A stretch of DNA of 8,604 bases from assembly GCA_024640745.1 (NCBI GenBank), contig JAHEEL010000093.1:1-8604 (forward strand), read 5' to 3'. Of this stretch, positions 1 through 5,116 are shown piece after piece. This stretch comes from Actinomycetes bacterium. Its GTDB lineage: Bacteria; Actinomycetota; Acidimicrobiia; Spongiisociales; UBA5794. A program made the position numbers and the translations under genes. The notes beneath the pieces are model-generated. The model was not told the DNA's origin. It did not search any database and worked only from the letters and a program-made list of their open reading frames with translations. Within the stretch, counting starts at the first letter, position 1. Each line of letters starts with the position of its first letter.

Positions 1-175
1 CGAGCTCGATAGCGCGACCGCGGACGAGTTGGCCGGGGCCCATCCGCTCTTCGCTGCCGAGGATCTCGGTCTCCTCGATCCCCTCGGATCGGTTGCAGCG
101 CGAAGATCGCCGCGTGGGGGGTCGTTCGGGTCGGTCGCCGAACAGGTCGCCGAGATCCGCTCCCTGCTGCCGTAG
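1..175 (+). CDS. argH: Argininosuccinate lyase, C-terminal end (5' end outside window)
   Basis: This is the tail of an open frame that enters from the left edge (first full codon at base 2) and stops at TAG 173-175, leaving 57 residues. The visible part contains GSVAARRSPRGGSF followed by SVAEQVAEIRSLL. This matches the C-terminal end of argininosuccinate lyases, where a GSV-x-x-R-x-x-x-GG segment precedes a final VxxQ helix. The full enzyme is a cytoplasmic homotetramer of the fumarase/aspartase superfamily that cleaves argininosuccinate to arginine and fumarate in the last step of arginine biosynthesis. The catalytic Ser loop and the substrate-binding core lie outside the window, so activity cannot be judged. 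Another superfamily member is possible, but adenylosuccinate lyase and fumarase have different C-termini. A hairpin begins five bases after the stop. Confidence 0.72.
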   Translation, partial: ELDSATADELAGAHPLFAAEDLGLLDPLGSVAARRSPRGGSFGSVAEQVAEIRSLLP

Positions 176-180
176 AGACG

Positions 181-198
181 CCGCTGCTCGTGCAGCGG
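181..198 (+). terminator. Perfect 7-bp hairpin just after argH
   Basis: CCGCTGC (181-187), loop TCGT, then GCAGCGG (192-198) form a perfect stem starting five bases after the argH stop. No T-run follows. Its position suggests a transcription end or 3' stabilising hairpin, but a U-tract-less hairpin is weak evidence in GC-rich DNA. Bases 199-297 hold no gene I can support. Confidence 0.4.
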
Positions 199-297
199 AT
201 GGATCGAGCGAACGGCGCTCACGCATCAGTTCGCATCGTCGTTCGGTCGTAGGTACCGAGACATCACTGCACCCGCTGCAATGAGGTACCACCGCCG

Positions 298-456
298 TCA
301 GGCGGCCGGAGCAAGCCGATCCGAACCGATGTCGGCGCAAACGGAACATCGAGGCGCCGGGCAACGGTCGACGACGGTGGCGCCGAGCCCGGCCTCGGCG
401 AACCAGTCCTCCAACTCGTTGTCGGTCATGGTGGGGATGGGGGTCATGTCGATCAT
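298..456 (-). CDS. Probable small Cys-containing protein (52 aa), unknown function
   Basis: I do not recognise this family. The frame can be extended to base 540, but the ATG at 456 is the best start because a TACGGT hexamer ends six bases upstream, the same layout as several convincing genes here. The product begins MIDMTPIPTMTDNELEDWF, has an acidic amphipathic N-terminal half, and then CPAPRCSVC (residues 32-40), a C-x4-C-x2-C cluster that could bind a metal. There is no signal peptide or membrane segment. Codon third positions are strongly G/C, as in the neighbours. It lies head to head with the cupin gene, with 90 bases between the starts, and its stop overlaps a small CCGCC-GTCA-GGCGG hairpin (292-305). 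There is no Shine-Dalgarno. It could still be a chance ORF because it is short. Confidence 0.5.
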   Translation of the reverse strand: MIDMTPIPTMTDNELEDWFAEAGLGATVVDRCPAPRCSVCADIGSDRLAPAA

Positions 457-462
457 GGGGAC

Positions 463-468
463 ACCGTA
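463..468 (-). promoter_or_regulatory. -10-like element (TACGGT) for the small Cys ORF
   Basis: Read on the minus strand, TACGGT is followed by six bases and then ATG at 456. This fits a TANNNT -10 box whose transcript would start at or next to the A of the start codon, giving a leaderless mRNA. No good -35 box is visible. Confidence 0.4.
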
Positions 469-534
469 TCGGCCGAGTGTGACAGAAAACGCACGGGGCG
501 CCGTGGAGCGGCTGAAGCGAGGGGTGGAATCGCC

Positions 535-540
535 TACCAT
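535..540 (+). promoter_or_regulatory. -10-like element (TACCAT) for the cupin gene
   Basis: TACCAT is followed by CGCAAC and then ATG at 547, so a transcript starting about seven bases downstream would begin at the start codon. The possible -35 (CTGAAG, 17 bases upstream) matches TTGACA at only three positions. No Shine-Dalgarno is present. The same CCTACCAT string precedes the prenyl synthase gene at 2549-2556. Confidence 0.5.
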
Positions 541-546
541 CGCAAC

Positions 547-888
547 ATGGAACGCAAGCGATATGCAGAAGCAGCGCCGTTCGAGTTCGGCGACTTTGTC
601 GTACGGGAGCTCTCACCCGACGCTTTCTCGATCGGGTCCGTCGCAGAGATCATTGTCCCGATCGGTGCCGATCGCACGCCGCGGGTGTCGGAGAAGACCC
701 ACCGGATGTATGTGGTCGTGACCGGGGATATCGAGTTTCGGGTTGCAGGTGAGACCTTTCGCGCCACCGCGGGTGACACCGTTCACATCGCATCGGGCGA
801 GGAGTACGGCTTCCACAACGGCGGCTACGAGGAAGGGCGGCTTCTGCTGATCCGTGTGCCGGGTCCGACGCTGCCCGAGGGCTACTAG
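547..888 (+). CDS. Small single-domain cupin protein
   Basis: This is a 113-residue, single-domain cupin by pattern. The first conserved segment is THRMYVVVTGDIEF (residues 51-64) and the second is GDTVHIASGEEYGFHNGG (76-93), in the usual beta-barrel order and spacing for the cupin_2 family. Such proteins bind a metal or small ligand and include isomerases, dioxygenases and sensors, so no specific reaction can be named. The usual metal ligands look degenerate. Motif 1 keeps only His52, and where motif 2 normally has PPG-x-x-H this protein has ASGEEY, with Tyr in place of His. It may therefore bind a ligand without classical metal catalysis. The ATG at 547 is chosen because a TACCAT box lies six bases upstream. 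It is probably co-transcribed with the RidA-like gene 28 bases downstream. Confidence 0.82.
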   Translation: MERKRYAEAAPFEFGDFVVRELSPDAFSIGSVAEIIVPIGADRTPRVSEKTHRMYVVVTGDIEFRVAGETFRATAGDTVHIASGEEYGFHNGGYEEGRLLLIRVPGPTLPEGY

Positions 889-904
889 CGGTCGGCGCCG
901 AGCC

Positions 905-912
905 GGGAAGGA
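905..912 (+). promoter_or_regulatory. Ribosome binding site deciding the RidA-like start
   Basis: GGGAAGGA lies four bases before ATG 917 in the gap after the cupin stop. It supports that ATG over an upstream in-frame ATG at 854, which would overlap the cupin gene by 35 bases and encode a basic extension unlike the family. Confidence 0.6.
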
Positions 913-916
913 TCTC

Positions 917-1309
917 ATGGATCGCGCCACCGCACGATCTGGATCGCCCTACGAGGAGCGATACGGCTTCTCGCGCGGCGTGCGGGTCGGCCGCCGCATC
1001 GAGATCGCCGGCACGGCTCCGGTGCCGGTCGAGGGCCAACCGGTGGCGGATACGGCCTACGCGCAGATGCTCCGCTGCGGAGAGATCTCCATCGCCGCAC
1101 TCGAGCAGCTCGGAGCCACCGCCGCCGACATCGTGCGCACCCGCATGTTCATCACGGACCCAGAGGATTCCGATGAGATCGGACGCGCGCATCGCGACGT
1201 CTTCGGCAGTGTCGCCCCGGCCGCAACGATGGTCGTCGTCGCCGCGCTCCTCGAGCCCGACTGGAAGGTCGAGATCGAGGTCGAGGCCGAGGTGGCGGAA
1301 TCCGGCTAG
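917..1309 (+). CDS. RidA/YjgF/YER057c/UK114 family protein lacking the deaminase Arg
   Basis: The 130-residue product fits the whole Rid fold: an N-terminal strand region (GVRVGRRIEIAGTAPVP, residues 21-37), the helix ISIAALEQLGATAADIVRTRMFITD (58-81) and the C-terminal PAATMVVVAALLEPDWKVEIEVEA (101-124). True RidA enzymes hydrolyse reactive enamine and imine intermediates such as 2-aminoacrylate, and need the Arg of the PAR(S/T) motif. Here that position is Ala103 (PAAT), so canonical deaminase activity is not expected. The protein better fits one of the Rid subfamilies without that Arg, whose roles are mostly unknown. It probably forms a cytoplasmic trimer, as is usual for the fold. It follows the cupin gene by 28 bases, with its own ribosome binding site, and its stop overlaps that of the convergent TrhA-like gene. 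Confidence 0.85.
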   Translation: MDRATARSGSPYEERYGFSRGVRVGRRIEIAGTAPVPVEGQPVADTAYAQMLRCGEISIAALEQLGATAADIVRTRMFITDPEDSDEIGRAHRDVFGSVAPAATMVVVAALLEPDWKVEIEVEAEVAESG

Positions 1310-1980
1310 GCGGCGGCAAGGGGGACGACGTAGCGCCAGATCACGAGGAAGTGGAGCGATGTCGCCGTTACGGTCAGCACGTGGAACACCTCGTGGTACG
1401 AGAAGACCCGCGGCCAGAGGCGCGGACGGTTGGTGACGAGGAACACCATTCCGATCGTGTACATCACGCCCCCGGTGAGCACGATGCCGACCGGTAGCCA
1501 TCCGAGACGTTGGATCATCGGCCAGAAGAAGAAGATGCCGAGCCAGCCGAGGATCGTCGACATCATCACCGAGACCCATCCGGGTACTTTCGGAAACAGG
1601 CCCTTCTGGATGACGCCGCCGATGGTGATCCCCCATACCATGCCGAGCACGATCCAGTTCCACGGAGGGTCGAGCACGATCGCAGCGACCGGTGTGTAGG
1701 TCCCGGCGATGAGCACGTAGATCATCGAGTGATCCATGCGCTGCATGCGCTTGTGCCATCGCTCTCTCCACGGTACCGAGTGGTAGAGGGAACTCGTCGT
1801 GTAGAGCGCCATCACCGCCGTACCGAAGACGAGCACGGCGACGCGTGCCGGCCAGTTCGGTGCGTGGAAGAGAAGCAACACGGTGCCGACGAGGCCCGCG
1901 GCAGCCGCGCTGCCGTGGAGGAAGCCGCGAACGGGGTTCTGCATCTTCCCGAGGGTCCATCGGGAGTGGGCGAGGTTCAC
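1306..1980 (-). CDS. trhA: Hemolysin III family (TrhA/PAQR-like) integral membrane protein
   Basis: The 224-residue protein is mostly hydrophobic, with about seven membrane helices, the normal size and layout for hemolysin III/TrhA proteins related to eukaryotic PAQR receptors. Family motifs are intact: SSLYH (63-67), DHSMIYVLIAGTYTP (83-97) and HEVFH followed by TATSLHF (196-211). In PAQR-type structures a zinc ion is held by three His, equivalent here to His67, His196 and His200, near the Ser and Asp equivalent to Ser63 and Asp83. TrhA has been linked to membrane energetics and fluidity control; the hemolysin label is historical. The GTG start at 1980 is preceded by TACCCT seven bases upstream and no Shine-Dalgarno. 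An ATG twelve codons later (1944) has a purine run directly abutting it, which is too close, so it is less likely. Confidence 0.88.
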   Translation of the reverse strand: MNLAHSRWTLGKMQNPVRGFLHGSAAAAGLVGTVLLLFHAPNWPARVAVLVFGTAVMALYTTSSLYHSVPWRERWHKRMQRMDHSMIYVLIAGTYTPVAAIVLDPPWNWIVLGMVWGITIGGVIQKGLFPKVPGWVSVMMSTILGWLGIFFFWPMIQRLGWLPVGIVLTGGVMYTIGMVFLVTNRPRLWPRVFSYHEVFHVLTVTATSLHFLVIWRYVVPLAAA

Positions 1981-1987
1981 GGGAGCG

Positions 1988-1993
1988 AGGGTA
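1988..1993 (-). promoter_or_regulatory. -10-like element (TACCCT) for the TrhA-like gene
   Basis: On the minus strand TACCCT is followed by seven bases and then GTG at 1980, which fits a leaderless transcript. It lies in the 97-base gap after the upstream same-strand gene, so the TrhA-like gene probably has its own promoter. The gap also contains a weak GTCGGC/GCCGAC inverted repeat (2033-2066) with a minus-strand T-run about 20 bases beyond it, too distant for a convincing terminator. Confidence 0.45.
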
Positions 1994-2077
1994 CCGGTGG
2001 AATGCGCAAAAACAAGGGTGTTGTGCTTCGACGTCGGCAGGGGTCACGCGCCGCCCATGCGCCGACCTGGAAGACCG

Positions 2078-2476
2078 TCAGGCGTTGCGTGTCCGCTTCA
2101 CTCCTGCCGCGTTCAGTACGGTGGCCGGGACGCCGGCCTCGCGCCATGCCGGCCAGGTGATGCCCTTCCGCTCCGAGTACGGCGCCGCATGCTTGACGAA
2201 ACCCTGCTCGAGGGCGTCGAGATCGACGACCGCCGTCATCTCGTCGAGCGCCGTCTGGGCGTCGATCCTCGCCTGGATGAGATCGACGCGTGCGAGCGGA
2301 TTGGCCTCGTTTCGGATGCGCTCGTCGAGACCGACGATCTTTGCTTCGAGCGACTCGGGCGTCACCGGGCGACCCTTGCGCTTCGGGATGGAAATCGCCT
2401 CGAGATATGCCTTGATCGCTTTGGACTCGCGGCGTCCGCGCGCGAGCGCGGCCTTGTGTTCCTCCGACATGGCCAC
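2078..2476 (-). CDS. Uncharacterised 132-residue basic, helical protein
   Basis: I recognise this only as a type of conserved hypothetical actinobacterial protein; no function is known to me. The N-terminal third is basic and helical (EEHKAALARGRRESKAIKAY) and leads to KRKGRPVTPESL (32-43), whose RKGRP core resembles an AT-hook. Residues 42-82 are a charged, probably coiled-coil helix rich in Asp, Glu, Arg and Ala. The C-terminus has YSERKGITWPAWREAGVP (100-117), which could be a small helical DNA-binding module, followed by a basic tail. A nucleic-acid-binding or nucleoid role is an inference from these patterns. No membrane segment or Cys is present. The GTG start at 2476 is chosen because GGAGG lies eight bases upstream; the ATG two codons later is too far from it. 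It is divergent from the prenyl synthase gene. Confidence 0.72.
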   Translation of the reverse strand: MAMSEEHKAALARGRRESKAIKAYLEAISIPKRKGRPVTPESLEAKIVGLDERIRNEANPLARVDLIQARIDAQTALDEMTAVVDLDALEQGFVKHAAPYSERKGITWPAWREAGVPATVLNAAGVKRTRNA

Positions 2477-2484
2477 GTTCGCAG

Positions 2485-2494
2485 CCTCCTCTCC
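2485..2494 (-). promoter_or_regulatory. Ribosome binding site deciding the GTG start at 2476
   Basis: The minus strand reads GGAGAGGAGG, ending eight bases before GTG 2476, a good Shine-Dalgarno at ideal spacing. The transcript of this gene therefore has a leader, unlike its neighbours. I do not see its -10 box. Confidence 0.6.
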
Positions 2495-2550
2495 GTGGAA
2501 TGGCCCCATGTTGGCACGCATTCGATCGCGGTGTGGAACGCCGGATCCCC

Positions 2551-2556
2551 TACCAT
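2551..2556 (+). promoter_or_regulatory. -10-like element (TACCAT) for the prenyl synthase gene
   Basis: TACCAT is followed by GGACGATGC and ATG at 2566. Transcription starting at A2562 or T2563 would leave a leader of only three or four bases. No Shine-Dalgarno is visible. The surrounding CCTACCAT matches the one before the cupin gene exactly. Confidence 0.45.
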
Positions 2557-2565
2557 GGACGATGC

Positions 2566-3342
2566 ATGGGACTTCGTGAAGCCGCGACCCGCCCGCTCTA
2601 CCGGTTCTACGAGAACCGCCTTCTGGCAACGCTCGATCGATCCCGGCTCCCGCGCCACATCGGCGTCATTCACGACGGGCATCGGCGCTATGCCAGAAGC
2701 GAGGGTCTCCCCGACTACCAGGCGTCCTACCGGGTCGGCATGAAGAAGTTCGTCGAGTTTCTCCACTGGTCGGCCGAGTTGGAGGTTCCTGCGGTCACGT
2801 GCTGGCTGCTCTCGAAGGAGAACCTCGCCCGCCCGGACGACGAGCTGCTGCCGTACTACGAAGTGCTCCAGGAGCTGTTCGAAGAGATCCCGGATGCCCT
2901 GAGCGGCGCCAACGTCGGGGTGCGCTTCATCGGGAGTCTCGACCTTCTGCCTGCGGACCTGCAGGCATCGGCGAAGCGGCTCGAAGAACGCATGCCGCAT
3001 GGAGATCGCAGGGTGACGATCGCCCTTGCCTACGGCGGACGGCAGGAGATCGTCGATGCAGTGAAGGACCTCGTCGCCAAGCTGGCGTCCGAGGGAACCG
3101 ACGACATCGCCGACCGGATCGACGCCGACGGCATCGCCGCCAATCTCTACACCGCCGACCTTCCCGATCCCGATCTGGTCATTCGCACCTCCGGCGAGGC
3201 GCGTCTTTCCGGCTTCCTGCTCTGGCAATCGGCCTATGCGGAGTACGCGTTCGTCGATGTCTACTGGCCGGCGTTCCGTCAGATCGACTTCCTCCGCGCG
3301 CTGCGCGACTTCACCAGAAGAACGCGCCGCTACGGCAAGTAG
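2566..3342 (+). CDS. cis-Prenyl diphosphate synthase (Z-FPP synthase / UppS family)
   Basis: The 258-residue product has the UppS fold signature throughout: the pyrophosphate-binding loop HIGVIHDGHRRYAR (31-44) with catalytic Asp37, LLSKENLARP (81-90) with Asn86 and Arg89, ALAYGGRQEIVDA (153-165), and DLVIRTSGEARLSGFLLWQ (203-221) with Arg207 and Arg213, then Glu226. The enzyme condenses isopentenyl diphosphate with an allylic diphosphate to make a cis double bond. LLS-x-ENL, a Tyr where E. coli UppS has His43, and the C-terminal RALRDFTRRTRRYG closely resemble mycobacterial Z-farnesyl diphosphate synthase (Rv1086). A short-chain product feeding polyprenyl phosphate lipid carriers is therefore likelier than undecaprenyl diphosphate itself. 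The usual DGNRRWA is DGHRRYA here. The ATG at 2566 starts right after the -10-like box; an in-frame ATG at 2500 gives an implausible N-terminus. It converges on the next gene with two bases between stops. Confidence 0.88.
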   Translation: MGLREAATRPLYRFYENRLLATLDRSRLPRHIGVIHDGHRRYARSEGLPDYQASYRVGMKKFVEFLHWSAELEVPAVTCWLLSKENLARPDDELLPYYEVLQELFEEIPDALSGANVGVRFIGSLDLLPADLQASAKRLEERMPHGDRRVTIALAYGGRQEIVDAVKDLVAKLASEGTDDIADRIDADGIAANLYTADLPDPDLVIRTSGEARLSGFLLWQSAYAEYAFVDVYWPAFRQIDFLRALRDFTRRTRRYGK

Positions 3343-3344
3343 GG

Positions 3345-4028
3345 CTATCTCGTTCGAAGAACCGGCGGAAGGTGCTCCAGATCGTTGAAGGATCGAAGCG
3401 ACCAGACGTGCTTGCGGGCGAACGGCAAGGTGCTGAGCGCTGAGATGGACGCGTGGCGAGATCGAAACCGCCTCCACTCCCAGGGGGTGGGGACCGCCCC
3501 GAGCAGGAAGGCGATCGCTACCGAGTTCGTGCCGCCGTGGGTGACGATCGCGATCCGCCGGGTCGGTTCGTCGACCGTCCAGAGGTGGGCGTGGTCCGGG
3601 TCGGGCGCAACGCCCCGGTCGGCCAGGACTGCCAGGAGGGCCTTCGTGATCCGCCGATGAAAGACGCGGAACGCCTCGCCGCCATCGAGGCCGTCCCACC
3701 AGCGCGGGGGCTCGCGGTTGAACGACTCGTCGAACCTGCGGCGAATGACCTCCCGCGGTACACCGTCCCAGTTCGGCATCTTCAACTCGACCAGGTCGTC
3801 GACGGTCTGTATCGCCAAGCCGGTGCGCTCGGCGATGGGGTGAGCGGTCTCCTGTGAGCGGCGCGCGGGGGAGGCGATCAGCTCGGTCGGCGGCGGTTCC
3901 TCTGCCGCGATCCGCAGCGCGGTCCGTTCGGCTTGATCACGGCCGGCCGCGGTGAGGGGAGGATCGGACCGGGCCGGTCCGGTGACGCTGCGGTCCGGCT
4001 GGCCGTGCCGGACGAAGAGGAGTTCCAT
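3345..4028 (-). CDS. Histidine phosphatase superfamily (phosphoglycerate mutase-like) protein
   Basis: The 227-residue product begins MELLFVRHGQP, giving the RHG motif at residues 7-9 with His8 as the expected phosphohistidine nucleophile. SPARRSQETA (53-62) supplies the second conserved Arg, Glu81 is a candidate acid (VELKMPNWDG), and IVTHGG (161-166) supplies the second catalytic His, His164. These are the core residues of branch 1 histidine phosphatases, cytoplasmic enzymes that act on phosphosugars, nucleotides or phosphoproteins. The substrate cannot be read from the sequence, and I see no reason to call it a glycolytic mutase. An inserted segment at about 136-157, between the core helix and the second His strand, is rich in Asp, Pro and His. 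A TATCGT box seven bases before ATG 4028 suggests its own leaderless promoter, although read-through from the dehalogenase gene 21 bases upstream is also possible. Confidence 0.85.
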   Translation of the reverse strand: MELLFVRHGQPDRSVTGPARSDPPLTAAGRDQAERTALRIAAEEPPPTELIASPARRSQETAHPIAERTGLAIQTVDDLVELKMPNWDGVPREVIRRRFDESFNREPPRWWDGLDGGEAFRVFHRRITKALLAVLADRGVAPDPDHAHLWTVDEPTRRIAIVTHGGTNSVAIAFLLGAVPTPWEWRRFRSRHASISALSTLPFARKHVWSLRSFNDLEHLPPVLRTR

Positions 4029-4035
4029 CCAGCGG

Positions 4036-4041
4036 ACGATA
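4036..4041 (-). promoter_or_regulatory. -10-like element (TATCGT) for the histidine phosphatase
   Basis: On the minus strand TATCGT is followed by CCGCTGG and ATG 4028. It lies inside the 21-base gap after the dehalogenase stop and matches the leaderless layout of other genes here, with no Shine-Dalgarno. It would allow the phosphatase to be transcribed separately from the dehalogenase. Confidence 0.4.
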
Positions 4042-4049
4042 GGGTCGGC

Positions 4050-4925
4050 TCAGCCGGTTCGATCGAGCCAGTCGGCGAGCGCCGCGCCGATGGCGTCCGG
4101 CTGGTCCTCCTGGATGTAGTGGCGACCCTTCCCGATGAACACGGACTCCGTGTTCGGGAACATGACGGCGATACGCGCCGCGGCCTTCTCCCCGCGGATG
4201 ATTGCGCCGGGCTTCGCCCAGAGCAACAACTTCGGGATCGGCGATCGGCGGAGCCATGAGTTGTAGGTGGCAACGACGGCTGCCATGTCGGCGGGCTCGT
4301 CGTCGAAGGGGGCCTCGCGCGGCCATTGCTCGACCGGCTTCCGGCTGGCCACGTCCGGGTACGGTGCAGCGTATGCCGCCTTCTCCGCCGCGGTGAGGCG
4401 GCGTGACACCATCATGGGGAGGAGGCGCTTGACGTAGAAGTTCTTCTCGCTGTTCATCCGGTGCCCCTTGACCGGGTCGCGTAATCGTTTGAAGAGCCAG
4501 GCGAGCGGCGCCGGCGTGCCCTTCCAGCGCATGGGCTCGACGATGGCCTCCATGAAGGCAATGCGCCTCACCCGACCGGGATGGCGCGTTGCGTAGTGGA
4601 AGCCCAGCCCGGCTCCCCAGTCGTGGACCACCAGCGTCAGATCATCGAGGTCGAGGGCCTCGATGAAGCCGTCGAGGTAGTCGACGTGGTCGAAGAACCG
4701 GTAGGCGAGATCCGGTTTGTCCGAGCGGCCCATGCCGATGAGGTCGACGGCGATGGCACGCCCGTGGGGGACGGCGTAGGGGATGATGTTGCGCCAGAGA
4801 TAGCTCGAGGTCGGGTTTCCGTGGAGGAAGAGGATCGGGCTGCCGGTCCCTTGCTCGACGTAGTGCATGCGCGAACTGCGAACGTCGACGTACTGGGATT
4901 CATACGGGAATGCGTCGGAAACCAC
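4050..4925 (-). CDS. Haloalkane dehalogenase, subfamily II type (LinB/DhaA-like)
   Basis: This 291-residue alpha/beta hydrolase strongly resembles LinB and DhaA over its full length. HGNPTSSYLWRN (35-46) supplies the oxyanion region and halide-binding Asn37. VHDWGAGLGF (100-109) carries nucleophile Asp102 and halide-binding Trp103. AFMEAI (123-128) carries Glu126, the subfamily II catalytic acid, and GRHYIQEDQP (267-276) carries the base His269. With all five residues present, it should hydrolyse carbon-halogen bonds of haloalkanes to alcohol and halide in the cytoplasm. The cap domain (about 130-215) differs from LinB, so substrate range is open. No signal peptide is present. The GTG start at 4925 follows a TATGGT box by six bases; an ATG nine codons upstream (4952) would place the box inside the coding region. 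The downstream gene on the same strand is the histidine phosphatase. Confidence 0.9.
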   Translation of the reverse strand: MVSDAFPYESQYVDVRSSRMHYVEQGTGSPILFLHGNPTSSYLWRNIIPYAVPHGRAIAVDLIGMGRSDKPDLAYRFFDHVDYLDGFIEALDLDDLTLVVHDWGAGLGFHYATRHPGRVRRIAFMEAIVEPMRWKGTPAPLAWLFKRLRDPVKGHRMNSEKNFYVKRLLPMMVSRRLTAAEKAAYAAPYPDVASRKPVEQWPREAPFDDEPADMAAVVATYNSWLRRSPIPKLLLWAKPGAIIRGEKAAARIAVMFPNTESVFIGKGRHYIQEDQPDAIGAALADWLDRTG

Positions 4926-4931
4926 GCACCG

Positions 4932-4937
4932 ACCATA
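4932..4937 (-). promoter_or_regulatory. -10-like element (TATGGT) for the haloalkane dehalogenase
   Basis: On the minus strand TATGGT is followed by CGGTGC and GTG 4925. The spacing and the absence of a Shine-Dalgarno fit a leaderless transcript, and the box selects this GTG over the upstream ATG. No clear -35 is visible 17-18 bases upstream. Confidence 0.5.
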
Positions 4938-5002
4938 GCGATGTGGACCCATGTGGGGGCAGGGAATCGGCGGGGGCCGGTGCGCCGGAATCCTTGTCCC
5001 GC

Positions 5003-5089
5003 CTGGAAAACTCGCTCCAGACGAACCGAGGGCCGCCTTGCGGCGGCCTCGGTTCGGGCTTAGACGGGAGGTTGGAAGGCATCCTGTCT
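5003..5089. other. Cluster of three hairpins in the divergent intergenic region
   Basis: Within the 218-base gap between the divergent dehalogenase and pyrE genes I see three adjacent stems. The first is CTGGA/TCCAG (5003-5020). The second, at 5022-5056, has 15 base pairs with one bulged G and a TTGC tetraloop and is the strongest hairpin in the window. The third is AGACGGGA/TCCTGTCT (5062-5089), with one G-U pair when read on the plus strand. Neither side of the strong stem has an adjacent T-run; on the minus strand TTTT comes only after a further 11 bases. It could be a bidirectional insulator or terminator, a small structured RNA, or part of a long pyrE leader. The sequence does not decide between these. 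Confidence 0.5.
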
Positions 5090-5116
5090 GGGTAACGTAT
5101 CGGTTGGACCTGAACC

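Noticed and set aside
252..290. Two GGTACC palindromes flanking TGCA-x5-TGCA, a possible operator or inverted repeat
   Set aside because: The arms between the hexamers do not match in length or sequence, and six-base palindromes are expected by chance in this composition.
650..2047. Minus-strand frame of 465 codons across the cupin, Rid and TrhA genes
   Set aside because: The translation is Arg/His/Pro/Asp-rich with no motif, typical of the opposite strand of GC-rich coding DNA, and three well-supported genes occupy the interval.
3340..3360. Short GTTCGA match suggestive of a tRNA T-arm near the prenyl synthase stop
   Set aside because: No acceptor, D or anticodon stem can be built around it and it lies in coding sequence of the phosphatase. 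No tRNA was found elsewhere.
2362..3699. Minus-strand frame of 445 codons opposite the prenyl synthase
   Set aside because: It is an antisense shadow; the plus-strand frame carries every UppS-family motif.
4581..5063. Plus-strand frame of 160 codons opposite the dehalogenase
   Set aside because: It is antisense to a gene with a complete catalytic set and has no recognisable motif or ribosome binding site.
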